Shown in pieces: positions 18,098-24,997 of a DNA stretch of 64,000 bases; the stretch's first letter is position 1; each line of letters opens with the position of its first letter. A program made the translations under genes and the position numbers. The DNA lies in assembly GCF_002080455.1 (NCBI RefSeq), contig NZ_CP020555.1, positions 124,001 to 188,000 on the forward strand. The letters are read 5' to 3'. The notes beneath the pieces are model-generated. The model was given only the letters and a program-made list of their open reading frames with translations. It did not search any database and was not told the DNA's origin. This DNA is from Streptomyces sp. Sge12 (lineage in GTDB: Bacteria > Actinomycetota > Actinomycetes > Streptomycetales > Streptomycetaceae).

Positions 18098-19498
18098 TCA
18101 GTTCGTCCGGTGCAGGGTGAGGTGGCCGCGGCGGCGGGCCGGGCGGGCGGTGCGGTACGGGAACGGCTGCGGGCCCGGACCGGCCGGTACGGGCGCCGCT
18201 ACGGCGGCAGGTCCCGCGGCGGCGCGGCCGGCAGGTCCGGGCGCCGGTGCGGCGGTGGGTACGGCGGCGGCGCGGCCGGCAGGTCCGGGCGCCGGTGCGG
18301 CGGTGGGTCCGGCGGCGGCGCGGGCGGGGACGGCGGCCGGTACGGCGGTGGGTCCGGCGGCGGCGCGGGCGGGGACGGCGGCGGCGTGTCGTTCCTCCAG
18401 CAGGACCTCGGCGAGCGCCCGGCGCAACCGGTCGATGTCGTGCGGGGTGTTGTCGTGGTGGACGCTGGCGCGCAGTGCGGGAGCGGCGACCCGGCCGGCC
18501 GGGTGCAGGGGGTGCTCGTGCGCGACGGTCTTGGCCAGGACGACGCCGCGCCGGGCCAGGCCGCGGCGGATGGCCGCGGCGGGGATCTCGGCGTGCCGGA
18601 AGGCCAGGACGCCGGCCTGCCGGCCTCCCGCGGCGAGCAGTTCCATCCCCGGGGTGTGGTGCACGGCGGCGCGCAGCAGGGGCAGGAGGTCGGGTTGCGG
18701 GGAGCGGGCGGCGCGGGCGTGGTGGGCGAGGGCGGTGCCCAGCGCGACGACCGCGGCCGCGGTCGGGACGGGGGCGGGGGCGGGCGGGGGCCCCGCCGCG
18801 GCCGGGGCGCCCGGCGGGTCGTCGTGGGGGTGGGGGGCGAGGTAGGCGAATCCGATGTCCTGCGGGCCGCGCAGGAACCGCCAGCCGTCCGCGGTGAGCA
18901 GCCGGCAGCCGATGCGCCGGGCGTCGACGGGCAGCAGGCCCACCGAGTGGGAGGCGTCGAGCGTGTACTGGGCGCGGTGGGGGGCCAGCAGCCGGCCGAT
19001 CTCCTCGACGGGGTTGACGGTTCCGCAGGCCGCGGAGAGGTGGACGACGGAGACCAGGGCGACGTCCTCGTCGAGGTGGGTGCGCATCCAGTCCAGGTCG
19101 AGGTCCCCGTCCGGGCGCAGCGGGACCACCTCCAGCCGGCAGCGGGTGCGCTCGCGCAGGGCGTGCAGGGCGTGCAGGTGGGCGACGCCCTCGTGGGGTG
19201 TGGTCCAGATCCGGTCGCTCGGGCGAAGGACGGTGGTGCGCGTGAACGCCTCGAAGGCCTGTGCCGCGCCGGTGGTCAGGACGGTGCGGCCGGCGGGGAC
19301 GCCGAGCAGGTCGGCGAGGCGTGCGTGGACGCGGCGGTGCGGTGCGCCGGGGGGGCTGCCGCGCAGTGCGGCCGGCCCGTAGCGGTCCTCCAGGGCCGTG
19401 GCCCGGGCGAGTACGGCGTGCACGGCGTCGGGCATCCGGGCGGTGCCGGCGGTGTTCAGGTGGGCCGTTCGTTCCCCGGATTGCGTCGGCGTGTTCAT
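18098..19498 (-). CDS. Class-V aminotransferase homologue lacking the PLP lysine
   Basis: A 466-residue fold-type I PLP-family protein closest in pattern to EgtE and isopenicillin N epimerase-like class-V enzymes. LNTAGTARMPDAV, HLSAACGTVNPVEEIGRLL and TLDASHSVGLLPVDARRIG match the family in order. The Schiff-base lysine, expected in a GRKFLRGPRGTGF-type motif, is replaced: the sequence reads GWRFLRGPQDIGF with Arg207 in its place. Without that lysine normal PLP chemistry is unlikely. A second oddity is a 70-residue C-terminal tail of AAxP repeats encoded by a minisatellite. It is the first gene of an operon with accB/accE and diverges from the IDWP peptide gene. It could be a pseudoenzyme with a binding or regulatory role. 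Confidence 0.75.
   Translation of the reverse strand: MNTPTQSGERTAHLNTAGTARMPDAVHAVLARATALEDRYGPAALRGSPPGAPHRRVHARLADLLGVPAGRTVLTTGAAQAFEAFTRTTVLRPSDRIWTTPHEGVAHLHALHALRERTRCRLEVVPLRPDGDLDLDWMRTHLDEDVALVSVVHLSAACGTVNPVEEIGRLLAPHRAQYTLDASHSVGLLPVDARRIGCRLLTADGWRFLRGPQDIGFAYLAPHPHDDPPGAPAAAGPPPAPAPVPTAAAVVALGTALAHHARAARSPQPDLLPLLRAAVHHTPGMELLAAGGRQAGVLAFRHAEIPAAAIRRGLARRGVVLAKTVAHEHPLHPAGRVAAPALRASVHHDNTPHDIDRLRRALAEVLLEERHAAAVPARAAAGPTAVPAAVPARAAAGPTAAPAPGPAGRAAAVPTAAPAPGPAGRAAAGPAAVAAPVPAGPGPQPFPYRTARPARRRGHLTLHRTN
18190..18385. repeat. In-frame minisatellite in the aminotransferase-like gene
   Basis: Imperfect tandem units of roughly 39-54 bp built on GGCGGCGCGG-type blocks encode the protein's AAxPxPxGPAGRAAA tail. 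All units keep the reading frame. Exact boundaries are hard to place by eye. Confidence 0.65.
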
Positions 19499-19557
19499 TT
19501 CAGGGGCCTCCCCCCGCCGTGGGGCCGCCGGTTGTCCACGGCCCTCGCTCAACAGGC

Positions 19558-19645
19558 ATTGCCAATAGGCTTGGCAATACATTGCCCATCGGTTGGCAGT
19601 TTTGGCAATGCAGGAATGCGGGCGCTCCGGCGAGGCTCGAGTTTC
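19558..19645 (-). promoter_or_regulatory. Aminotransferase-side operator: TTGCCAA/TTGGCAA palindromes plus SARP-like repeat
   Basis: An 8-5-8 palindrome with arms ATTGCCAA and TTGGCAAT spans 19558-19578. Further half-sites follow at 19582 (TTGCC), 19594 (TGGCA) and 19602 (TTGGCAA). On the minus strand, TCGAGCC and CGGAGCG lie 11 bp apart around 19625-19643. So a SARP-like box sits distal and the palindrome proximal to the start at 19498. Confidence 0.6.
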
Positions 19646-19749
19646 TCCCCGCGTTCCCGGCGGGCCATGAACGGCGATGTCCTGCCGGGCTGTTGATCGT
19701 GGTTTTCCGTGCAGGTCATCATGTTTTTTGTGGGGCTCTCCACCGTGTC

Positions 19750-19833
19750 TCGAGTGATGTCCGAGCGAGTCCCGAGCGGGCATTGCCAAGCTTCTTGGCA
19801 GAAGAGTTGCCAAGAAGAATCAAACAATTGCCA
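19750..19833 (+). promoter_or_regulatory. Peptide-gene operator: three SARP heptamers plus TTGCCAAG palindrome
   Basis: TCGAGTG at 19750, CCGAGCG at 19761 and CCGAGCG at 19772 are 11-bp spaced SARP-like repeats. They are followed at once by a perfect 7-3-7 palindrome TGCCAAG-CTT-CTTGGCA (19784-19800) and by further TTGCCA half-sites at 19807 and 19828, the last directly upstream of the ribosome site. The layout mirrors that of the divergent gene. Confidence 0.65.
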
Positions 19834-19846
19834 TGGAGGAGTCATC

Positions 19847-20035
19847 ATGAGGAACATCGCCCGCGTCGCCGCCACCGCCGCTCTGGTCTGCGCCGCCGTG
19901 CTCGGCGCGGGCGCGGCCGCCCAGGCCGACCCGATCGACTGGCCCGTGGTCCCGGCCCAGGCCGGCCCGATCGACTGGCCCGTGGCGCCGGGTGCGGCCG
20001 CCGGCCCGGCCCGCTCCGCGATCGACTGGCCGTAA
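19847..20035 (+). CDS. Small secreted peptide precursor with three IDWP repeats
   Basis: A 62-residue product with an N-terminal signal peptide: MRNIAR, a hydrophobic core of Ala/Val/Leu, and an AQA-type cleavage site near residue 27. The mature part holds three copies of a short motif: DPIDWPV, GPIDWPV and, as the exact C-terminus, SAIDWP. The ATG has a GGAGGAG ribosome site. Its promoter carries three 11-bp SARP heptamers and TTGCCAA palindromes. A small stem-loop at 20043-20056 follows, then a SARP gene at 20175. Repeated short motifs after a signal peptide are seen in precursors cut into several copies of a peptide signal; this role is inference. I do not recognise it as a known family, and no RiPP modifying enzyme is evident nearby. 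Confidence 0.75.
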   Translation: MRNIARVAATAALVCAAVLGAGAAAQADPIDWPVVPAQAGPIDWPVAPGAAAGPARSAIDWP

Positions 20036-20174
20036 CCGAAGACGGCTCGAAAGCCGCTGGAGGAAAGGGATGGAAAACATCCACCGCGGCTAGCGTGCGC
20101 GACACGGGGGCAGTACCTCCGCCACCGGTGGCAGAAAATCGCCGGGGAACTCGACGAGTTACGGAGGGGAGACC

Positions 20175-20996
20175 GTGAGGATTCAGGTTCTGGGTCCGTT
20201 GAGTGCCGAGGTCAACGGGGGATCCATCGTTCCGTCCGCGGGAAAGCCGAGACAGGTCCTGTCGCTGCTCTCGCTGTATCCCGGGCGCGTGATACCCGTG
20301 CCCACCCTCATGGAGGAGATCTGGGGGACCCAGCCGCCGCAGAGCGCGCTGACCACCCTGCAGACGTACATCCTGCAATTACGCCGGCGCCTGGGCACCG
20401 CGATGGGCCCCGACGCCCCGGGCGGCGCCAAGGACGTCCTGGCCACCCGGCACGGCGGCTACCTGCTCCAGGTGCCCGAGGAGAGCGTCGACGTGCACGA
20501 CTACGAACGCCTCTCCCGCGAGGGCCACAGCGCCTTCGAGCAGGGCGACGACCGTACCTCCGCCGACCGCCTGCGGGCCGCGCTCCAGCTGTGGCGGGGC
20601 CCCGCGCTGGTCGACGTACGGGTCGGCCCGATCCTCGACATCGAGGTGCTGCGGCTGGAGGAGAGCCGTCTGGTGACGGTGGAGCGGCGGATCGACGCCG
20701 ACCTGAGGCTGGGCCGGCACTCCGAACTGATCGCCGAGCTCACCGACCTGACCGCCCGCCACCCCCAGCACGAGGGGCTCCACTCGCAGGTCATGGTGGC
20801 GCTGTACCGGTCGGGGCGGCAGGCGACCGCCCTGGACGTGTACCGCAGGCTGCGGGCCCGTCTGATCGAGGACCTCGGCGTGGAGCCCTCGCCGCAACTG
20901 CAGCGCCTGCACCAGGCCATGCTGGCCGTCGACCCGCAGCTCGATGTGATCGCCGGACCGCGGCACACCTCCACCTTCGACCTGTTCGCCGCCTGA
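20175..20996 (+). CDS. SARP-family activator with a TTA codon
   Basis: A 273-residue SARP: N-terminal DNA-binding domain (IQVLGPLSAEVNG to about residue 95, with LMEEIWGTQPP and TLQTYILQLRRRLG) and BTAD domain (about 105-255, ending DLGVEPSPQLQRLHQAML). Leucine 69 is coded by the rare TTA (20379-20381), so translation probably needs the bldA tRNA and is tied to development. GTG at 20175 follows GGGAGA. It lies 139 bp after the IDWP peptide gene on the same strand. Its N-terminal GPLxAExNG and C-terminal STFDLFAA closely match the SARP at 24998-25867, so the two are recent paralogues. Confidence 0.88.
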   Translation: MRIQVLGPLSAEVNGGSIVPSAGKPRQVLSLLSLYPGRVIPVPTLMEEIWGTQPPQSALTTLQTYILQLRRRLGTAMGPDAPGGAKDVLATRHGGYLLQVPEESVDVHDYERLSREGHSAFEQGDDRTSADRLRAALQLWRGPALVDVRVGPILDIEVLRLEESRLVTVERRIDADLRLGRHSELIAELTDLTARHPQHEGLHSQVMVALYRSGRQATALDVYRRLRARLIEDLGVEPSPQLQRLHQAMLAVDPQLDVIAGPRHTSTFDLFAA

Positions 20997-21068
20997 GAGC
21001 GCTCCCGCCACCGCCGGACCGGAGCCGGACGGGGAGCCCGGGGGTCGGGGGCCGGGGGTCGGGGGCGG

Positions 21069-21911
21069 TCAGGGGCGGGGGCGCGGTCGGTGCGCCTCGC
21101 CGACCAGGTAGCGGTCCTGGACGAGGTGGGCGGTGAAGCTCCACTCCCCCGCCGCCTCCTGCGCGAACACCGCCCCGTCCCGCGCGGCCCGGTCCCGGGC
21201 CGCGCCGTCCTGCGTCGCCCCGTCCTGCGCCGCCGTGGTCGGGACCGTCGTGGTCGGGGCCGTCGTGGTCGGGGCCGTCGTGGTCGGGGCCGCCGTGGTC
21301 GGGGCCGCCGTGGTCGGGGCCGCCGTGGTCGGGGCCGTCGGCAGGGTCAGCAGGCGCAGCAGGTGCGTGCGGCGTTCGGTGGCGGGGAGCGCGTCGAGGG
21401 CGGCGGCCTCCTGCGCGGGCAGGTGGCCGCGCGGCAGGAGGCGGTGGGGGTCGAGGTCGGCGGGCTGGGCGTGGAGGCGTATGCGTCCGGTGCGGCTGAC
21501 GCCGACCACGATCAGCTCGCCGGTGTGGGCCAGGGCGATCTCCACGCCCGTGCCGGGCCCGCGCAGCACGGGGTGCCCGTCCGGCCCGACGCCCAGTTCC
21601 ACGGTGTGCACGGGCACGTCGAGGGCGGTGGCGGCGGCGTACTTCATGACGTAGCGCGAGACGGCGAAGCGGATGCGGCCGGCTGCGGCCGGGGTCCGGC
21701 GAAAGCGCGGCCAGTCGTCCCCGAGCAGCGGGCGCAGGCCCGGGTCGAGCAGGACGGCGGTCAGCCACTGTCCCCAGGTGGTGCAGACGACCGCGCGGCC
21801 GGTGTCCTCCAGCCGGTCCCCCGCCTCGTCCCAGGGGCCCTCCACACCCTCGGGGCCCTGGAGGTACAGCGGCGGGGCGGGGGCGTGTGCGGCGGGGTGG
21901 GCCGGTGCCAT
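21069..21911 (-). CDS. Degenerate PPTase-like protein with PTT-repeat insertion
   Basis: A 280-residue protein whose middle resembles Sfp-type phosphopantetheinyl transferases: RFAVSRYVMKYAAATALDV, ELGVGPDGHPVL and IALAHTGELIVVGVSRTG align with the usual F/R-x-S-R, GPxGKPVL and SLSHS-G-LVAV segments. The metal-binding GIDxE motif is replaced by IRLHAQ, and the W-x-x-KEA motif is absent; where it should follow, a minisatellite encodes PTTAA/PTTTA repeats. So transferase activity is unlikely. The start at 21911 has an AGGAG 8 nt upstream; an ATG at 21935 that overlaps the upstream stop is the alternative. It follows an aromatase/cyclase gene in one operon. Confidence 0.55.
   Translation of the reverse strand: MAPAHPAAHAPAPPLYLQGPEGVEGPWDEAGDRLEDTGRAVVCTTWGQWLTAVLLDPGLRPLLGDDWPRFRRTPAAAGRIRFAVSRYVMKYAAATALDVPVHTVELGVGPDGHPVLRGPGTGVEIALAHTGELIVVGVSRTGRIRLHAQPADLDPHRLLPRGHLPAQEAAALDALPATERRTHLLRLLTLPTAPTTAAPTTAAPTTAAPTTTAPTTTAPTTTVPTTAAQDGATQDGAARDRAARDGAVFAQEAAGEWSFTAHLVQDRYLVGEAHRPRPRP
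21232..21336. repeat. 7 x 15-bp in-frame minisatellite
   Basis: Units of the form G(T/C)CGTGGTCGGGGCC start every 15 bp from 21232. They encode the PTTxA repeats of the PPTase-like protein. Copies differ only at one or two bases, which indicates recent expansion. Confidence 0.85.
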
Positions 21912-21931
21912 CGGCGCTCTCCTTGGCGTGC

Positions 21932-22921
21932 TCATCGCAGGCGGCGCACGGCGGTCCGGGCCCGCCAGCCGGCCAGGTGCAGCGTCCGGGTGCTCGCGTG
22001 TCCCAGCCGGGTCCGTACCTGGCGGCGGGTCTCGGCGAGGCCGCCCGCGGCTCCCGGATCCCACCGGTCCTGCCGGTCCTGCCGGTTGTGGGGGGTGTGG
22101 GGGTCGTGGAGCAGGACCTGTTGGGCGCAGACGACCCGTACGCCGTCCCCGTCGGGGGTCAGGGACCATTCGCCGGTGTGGGCGGCGATCGGTGCGGGGG
22201 TGAGGAGTTCCTTGAAGACGATGCGGGCGGCGGCGGGGAAGCACAGGCGGACCCCGCGGGTGGTGCGGGTGAGTCCGTCGGGGGCGGCGCTGGTGTCGAC
22301 GGCGGTGATCTGCACGCCGGGGGCGTCCTCCCGGACGTCGACGGCGTCGATGTGCGGGAGGCGTTCGGGCCAGTCCTGGATGCGGTGGAGGAAGTCGTAG
22401 ACGAGTTCGGCGGGGCCCTGGAGGTGGACGCTGTCCTCGAAGGACAGCAGGAGTTGGTCCAGGCGCTCCCAGCGCTCGGCGACGGCTCTCAGGTCGGCGA
22501 TCCGGTCGGCGCTTTCGCCGTCCTGTTCGCGGTGGCTGCGCGCGGTGGTGGTGGCGGTCAGCCGCTCGGGGGTGCGGTCCTGGCGCAGGGTCACCCGGCA
22601 GTGGGTGTCGCCGTCGGTCTCGATCGTCCAGGTGCCGGTGGTGGGTGCGCCGGGGCGGGCGGTGTCCTCCTGTTCGAAGACGACGGTCCGCGCGTGGGGG
22701 TGCAGGATGCGGTTCAGGTGGAAGGAGCGGACCCGTTCGCCGTCGACGTCCCACAGGCGCAGGCGTTCGCGGACGCCGTCGAAGTCGATGCGCTCGACGT
22801 GGACGGGCGCGGGCAGCAGGAGGGGCCAGCGCACGGCGTCGGCGAGCAGTCCGTAGACCACGCCGGCGGGGGCGGCGATGCGTGCCGTGTGCTCGCTCGT
22901 GCGTACGCGCTGCGAGGGCAT
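21932..22921 (-). CDS. Polyketide aromatase/cyclase, two SRPBCC domains
   Basis: A 329-residue protein with two helix-grip (SRPBCC) domains, about 8-155 and 160-300. HTARIAAPAGVVYGLLADAVRWPLL and FEDSVHLQGPAELVYDFLHR start the two domains, and the second holds the IQDWPERLPHIDAVDV pattern seen in ActVII/WhiE-type aromatase/cyclases of type II polyketide pathways. These enzymes fold and aromatise the first ring of a polyketide. With the ActIII-type reductase it hints at an aromatic polyketide pathway, but no ketosynthase is in the window. The C-terminal part is rich in Arg. SARP-like repeats lie just upstream (22975-22993). Confidence 0.78.
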   Translation of the reverse strand: MPSQRVRTSEHTARIAAPAGVVYGLLADAVRWPLLLPAPVHVERIDFDGVRERLRLWDVDGERVRSFHLNRILHPHARTVVFEQEDTARPGAPTTGTWTIETDGDTHCRVTLRQDRTPERLTATTTARSHREQDGESADRIADLRAVAERWERLDQLLLSFEDSVHLQGPAELVYDFLHRIQDWPERLPHIDAVDVREDAPGVQITAVDTSAAPDGLTRTTRGVRLCFPAAARIVFKELLTPAPIAAHTGEWSLTPDGDGVRVVCAQQVLLHDPHTPHNRQDRQDRWDPGAAGGLAETRRQVRTRLGHASTRTLHLAGWRARTAVRRLR

Positions 22922-22974
22922 GGCGGGCCACCTCCCCTGATCGTGTGTGCGGGTGCGCCCAGCCTGCCCGAGGG

Positions 22975-22993
22975 GACTCGAGGCTTCCTCAAC
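22975..22993 (-). promoter_or_regulatory. SARP-like repeats before the aromatase/cyclase
   Basis: On the minus strand TTGAG and TCGAG start 11 bp apart, with a TCGGG 10 bp further on. They lie about 55-70 bp before the ATG at 22921 and overlap the end of the XRE-TPR gene. Confidence 0.4.
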
Positions 22994-24302
22994 CCCCCAC
23001 GGCCGCAGCCGCGGCAGCCGCGGCGGTCGGGGCGGTCGCGGCGGTCGCGGCGGTCGGGGCGGTCGCGGCGGTCGCGGCGGTCGGGGCGGTGGGGGTGGGG
23101 GTGGGTGGGGTGAGGGCGTCGGCCAGGACGCGCCAGATCTCGGCGGCGAGGTCGATGTTGGCGTCCTGCTGGGCCTGTTGGGCCAGGGCGCGCAGTCCCG
23201 GGACGCCGGCCGGGTCGCCGGCGAGGATCAGGAGCTGGTGGCGCAGGATCTCCAGGCGGACCTGGCCGCGGTAGGTCATCCTGGGCCGGTCGGCGGCGAG
23301 TTCGCCGAGCAGGGCGCGGGCGTCGTCGTGGCGGCCGGTGGCGAAGGCGAGGTCGGCCTTCAGGGCGGTCAGGTCCTGGCGCAGGGCGGGGGTGCCGACC
23401 AGGGCGAGGGCGGCTTCGGCCTCCTCGGCGCGGTGTTGTGCGCGGGCGGGGTCGGCGGGCATCTTCTGCAGGTGGAGCCGGCCGGCGGCCAGGCGCAGCC
23501 GGATCCACAGGATCAGGTCCTCCTGGCTGGTGAAGCGTTCGAGGGCGTCGTCCAGGCAGGCCTGGGCGCCGGGGTAGTCGCCCTGGCGCATGCGGACGGC
23601 GGCGGCGGTCCACATGGCTTCGGCGAACAGTGCGTCCGAGCGGCCCTGGACCAGGGCGGTCAGTTCGTCGGCGTGGACGCGGGCCTCGCCGGTGCGGCCG
23701 GCCTCGGCCTGGACGGAGACCAGGGCCAGCAGGGCGGCGGCGCGGTCCTCCACGCCGAGGTCCTCGTGCAGGGCGATGCGGTGGGCCTGGACGGCGGCGT
23801 CCACGGCGGGGGTGATCTCGCCGATGGAGCGCAGGCAGCGGGCCAGGCGGGTCAGGCCGCGCACGCGCAGTTCGCTGACTCCCACCTCGTCGCCGAGGGC
23901 CACCAGGTGGGTGAGGCAGTCGCGTTCGGTGGTGTGGTCGCCCTGGAGGCGGGCGGCGCGGGCCAGGAGCCACAGGGCCTGCCAGCGCAGTACGGGGCTC
24001 TCGTGGGCCTCGGCGGCCAGGGCGCGGCGCAGGGCGACGACGGCGTCCGGGGAGCCGGTGGAGGAGGCCAGGGTGAGGGCGTGGGCCAGGGAGCCGGTGG
24101 CGGGCTCCTCGAAGTCGCTGCTGTGCAGGCCGAGTCGGTCGGCGAGGTAGCCCACGGCCCGGTCGGTGGGCTGGCGTGCGCCGGATTCCAGGCGGGAGAG
24201 GTAGCCGGTGGACATGCCCTCGCCGGCCAGCGCCGTCTGCGACAGGCCCTGGGCCAGCCGGAGCTTCTTGAGGCGGTGTCCGAAAGCGGGCTGTCGCAGC
24301 AT
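22989..24302 (-). CDS. XRE-family regulator with TPR solenoid (RRNPP-like architecture)
   Basis: A 437-residue protein with an N-terminal helix-turn-helix (about 8-62; LRLAQGLSQTALA and STGYLSRLESGARQPT are the HTH core) and a long alpha-helical TPR region (about 75-400; repeated A-x-x-L-G/D patterns such as ARALLGELA). This HTH_3 plus TPR layout is that of the RRNPP regulators (Rap, NprR, PlcR, PrgX), which bind imported peptide pheromones in the TPR groove. Similar XRE-TPR proteins with unknown ligands are also common in Streptomyces, so peptide binding is inferred. It diverges from a gene for a 45-residue peptide. The last 30 residues are a low-complexity Ala/Thr/Pro tail coded by 9-bp repeats. 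Confidence 0.82.
   Translation of the reverse strand: MLRQPAFGHRLKKLRLAQGLSQTALAGEGMSTGYLSRLESGARQPTDRAVGYLADRLGLHSSDFEEPATGSLAHALTLASSTGSPDAVVALRRALAAEAHESPVLRWQALWLLARAARLQGDHTTERDCLTHLVALGDEVGVSELRVRGLTRLARCLRSIGEITPAVDAAVQAHRIALHEDLGVEDRAAALLALVSVQAEAGRTGEARVHADELTALVQGRSDALFAEAMWTAAAVRMRQGDYPGAQACLDDALERFTSQEDLILWIRLRLAAGRLHLQKMPADPARAQHRAEEAEAALALVGTPALRQDLTALKADLAFATGRHDDARALLGELAADRPRMTYRGQVRLEILRHQLLILAGDPAGVPGLRALAQQAQQDANIDLAAEIWRVLADALTPPTPTPTAPTAATAATAPTAATAATAPTAAAAAAAAVGG
23023..23090. repeat. 9-bp-based minisatellite at the 3' end of the XRE-TPR gene
   Basis: Blocks of GCGGTCGCG and GCGGTCGGG alternate in a roughly 27-bp higher-order pattern. They encode the ATAATAPTA-type tail. 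Confidence 0.7.
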
Positions 24303-24378
24303 GGGCCGTGTCCTTGGGGTCGCGGGCAAGGAATCTGTCGGGAACCGGCACCGAGCGTAGGGTCCGCGGCAACAGCCG

Positions 24379-24461
24379 GGCAAACCTTTGCCACCGGTTC
24401 CGGGCCCTTCTCGTGCGCATCTCGTGCGGGCTTCCTGTGTTCCTCGAGCGGTCCTCGACCC
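24379..24461. promoter_or_regulatory. GGCAAA-CC-TTTGCC palindrome and five-copy SARP heptamer array
   Basis: The palindrome covers 24379-24392. Heptamers TCGTGCG, TCGTGCG, TCCTGTG, TCGAGCG and TCGACCC start at 24411, 24422, 24433, 24444 and 24455, all exactly 11 bp apart. The array ends about 80 bp before the peptide gene; the palindrome faces the divergent XRE-TPR gene, 77 bp from its start. The TTGCC core recalls the sites at 19558-19833. Confidence 0.65.
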
Positions 24462-24543
24462 GGCCGAGGCAGACTCTCCAGAATCCGGCCCGGTACCGGG
24501 CCGGCGCCCTGTTCCTCCCGTATCCAGCGCCTTGGAGTCGACG

Positions 24544-24681
24544 ATGAGGCCTTCGGTGTGCGCATCCAGCGCGTCCTCGACGCCCGCCGCACACACCGCG
24601 GCCCCGGCGGCCGCTGCGCGGACCACCGGGGCACGGCGACAGGAGCAGCCGGACGACGACATCGGCTGGCCGAAGCGGTAA
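24544..24681 (+). CDS. 45-residue peptide divergent from the XRE-TPR gene
   Basis: A short open reading frame with TTGGAG 7 nt before its ATG and a five-copy SARP array upstream, which supports real expression. The product starts MRPSVCASSAS, runs through an Ala/Thr-rich middle, and ends RRQEQPDDDIGWPKR. No clear signal peptide is visible. The C-terminal DIGWP resembles the IDWP motif of the secreted peptide at 19847-20035. Position beside an RRNPP-like receptor makes it a candidate pheromone precursor; the basic ARRQ stretch could be a processing site. All of that is inference, and a spurious short frame cannot be fully excluded. Confidence 0.55.
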   Translation: MRPSVCASSASSTPAAHTAAPAAAARTTGARRQEQPDDDIGWPKR

Positions 24682-24997
24682 CCCGCACAGGCACCCGGAC
24701 CGGGACCGGGGTCGACGCCGGGGCCGGGGCGGCGCAACGGGCCGTCCCCGTCGGCCGGTAGGGCCTCGGGCACGGCGCCGGGCGCGGGGGCGCGGACGGG
24801 TGCGGTGCCGCGCGGCGGCCGCGGGCCGGCGGGCGCGGTGATTCGGGCGTACGGGTACGCGGGTACGCGGGTACGCGGGTACGCGGGTACGCGGCGCAGC
24901 CGGGGTACGCGGCGCGGCCCGTGTCCGCGCCGGGGTTCGTTGTGGTGTGCGGTCGTGGTTCGCGCGAGGGGGCCGGGGCGCGGGGCGGGTGTGGGGG
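24682..24997. other. Non-coding gap with 8-bp tandem repeat
   Basis: No supportable gene in this stretch. Five copies of GTACGCGG run from 24855 to 24894. No clear promoter or terminator is seen. Confidence 0.6.

Noticed and set aside
19847..20035. Lanthipeptide, thiopeptide or lasso precursor
   Set aside because: No Ser/Thr/Cys-rich core and no LanB/LanM, YcaO or lasso cyclase gene nearby; the repeat motif and signal peptide fit a secreted peptide better.
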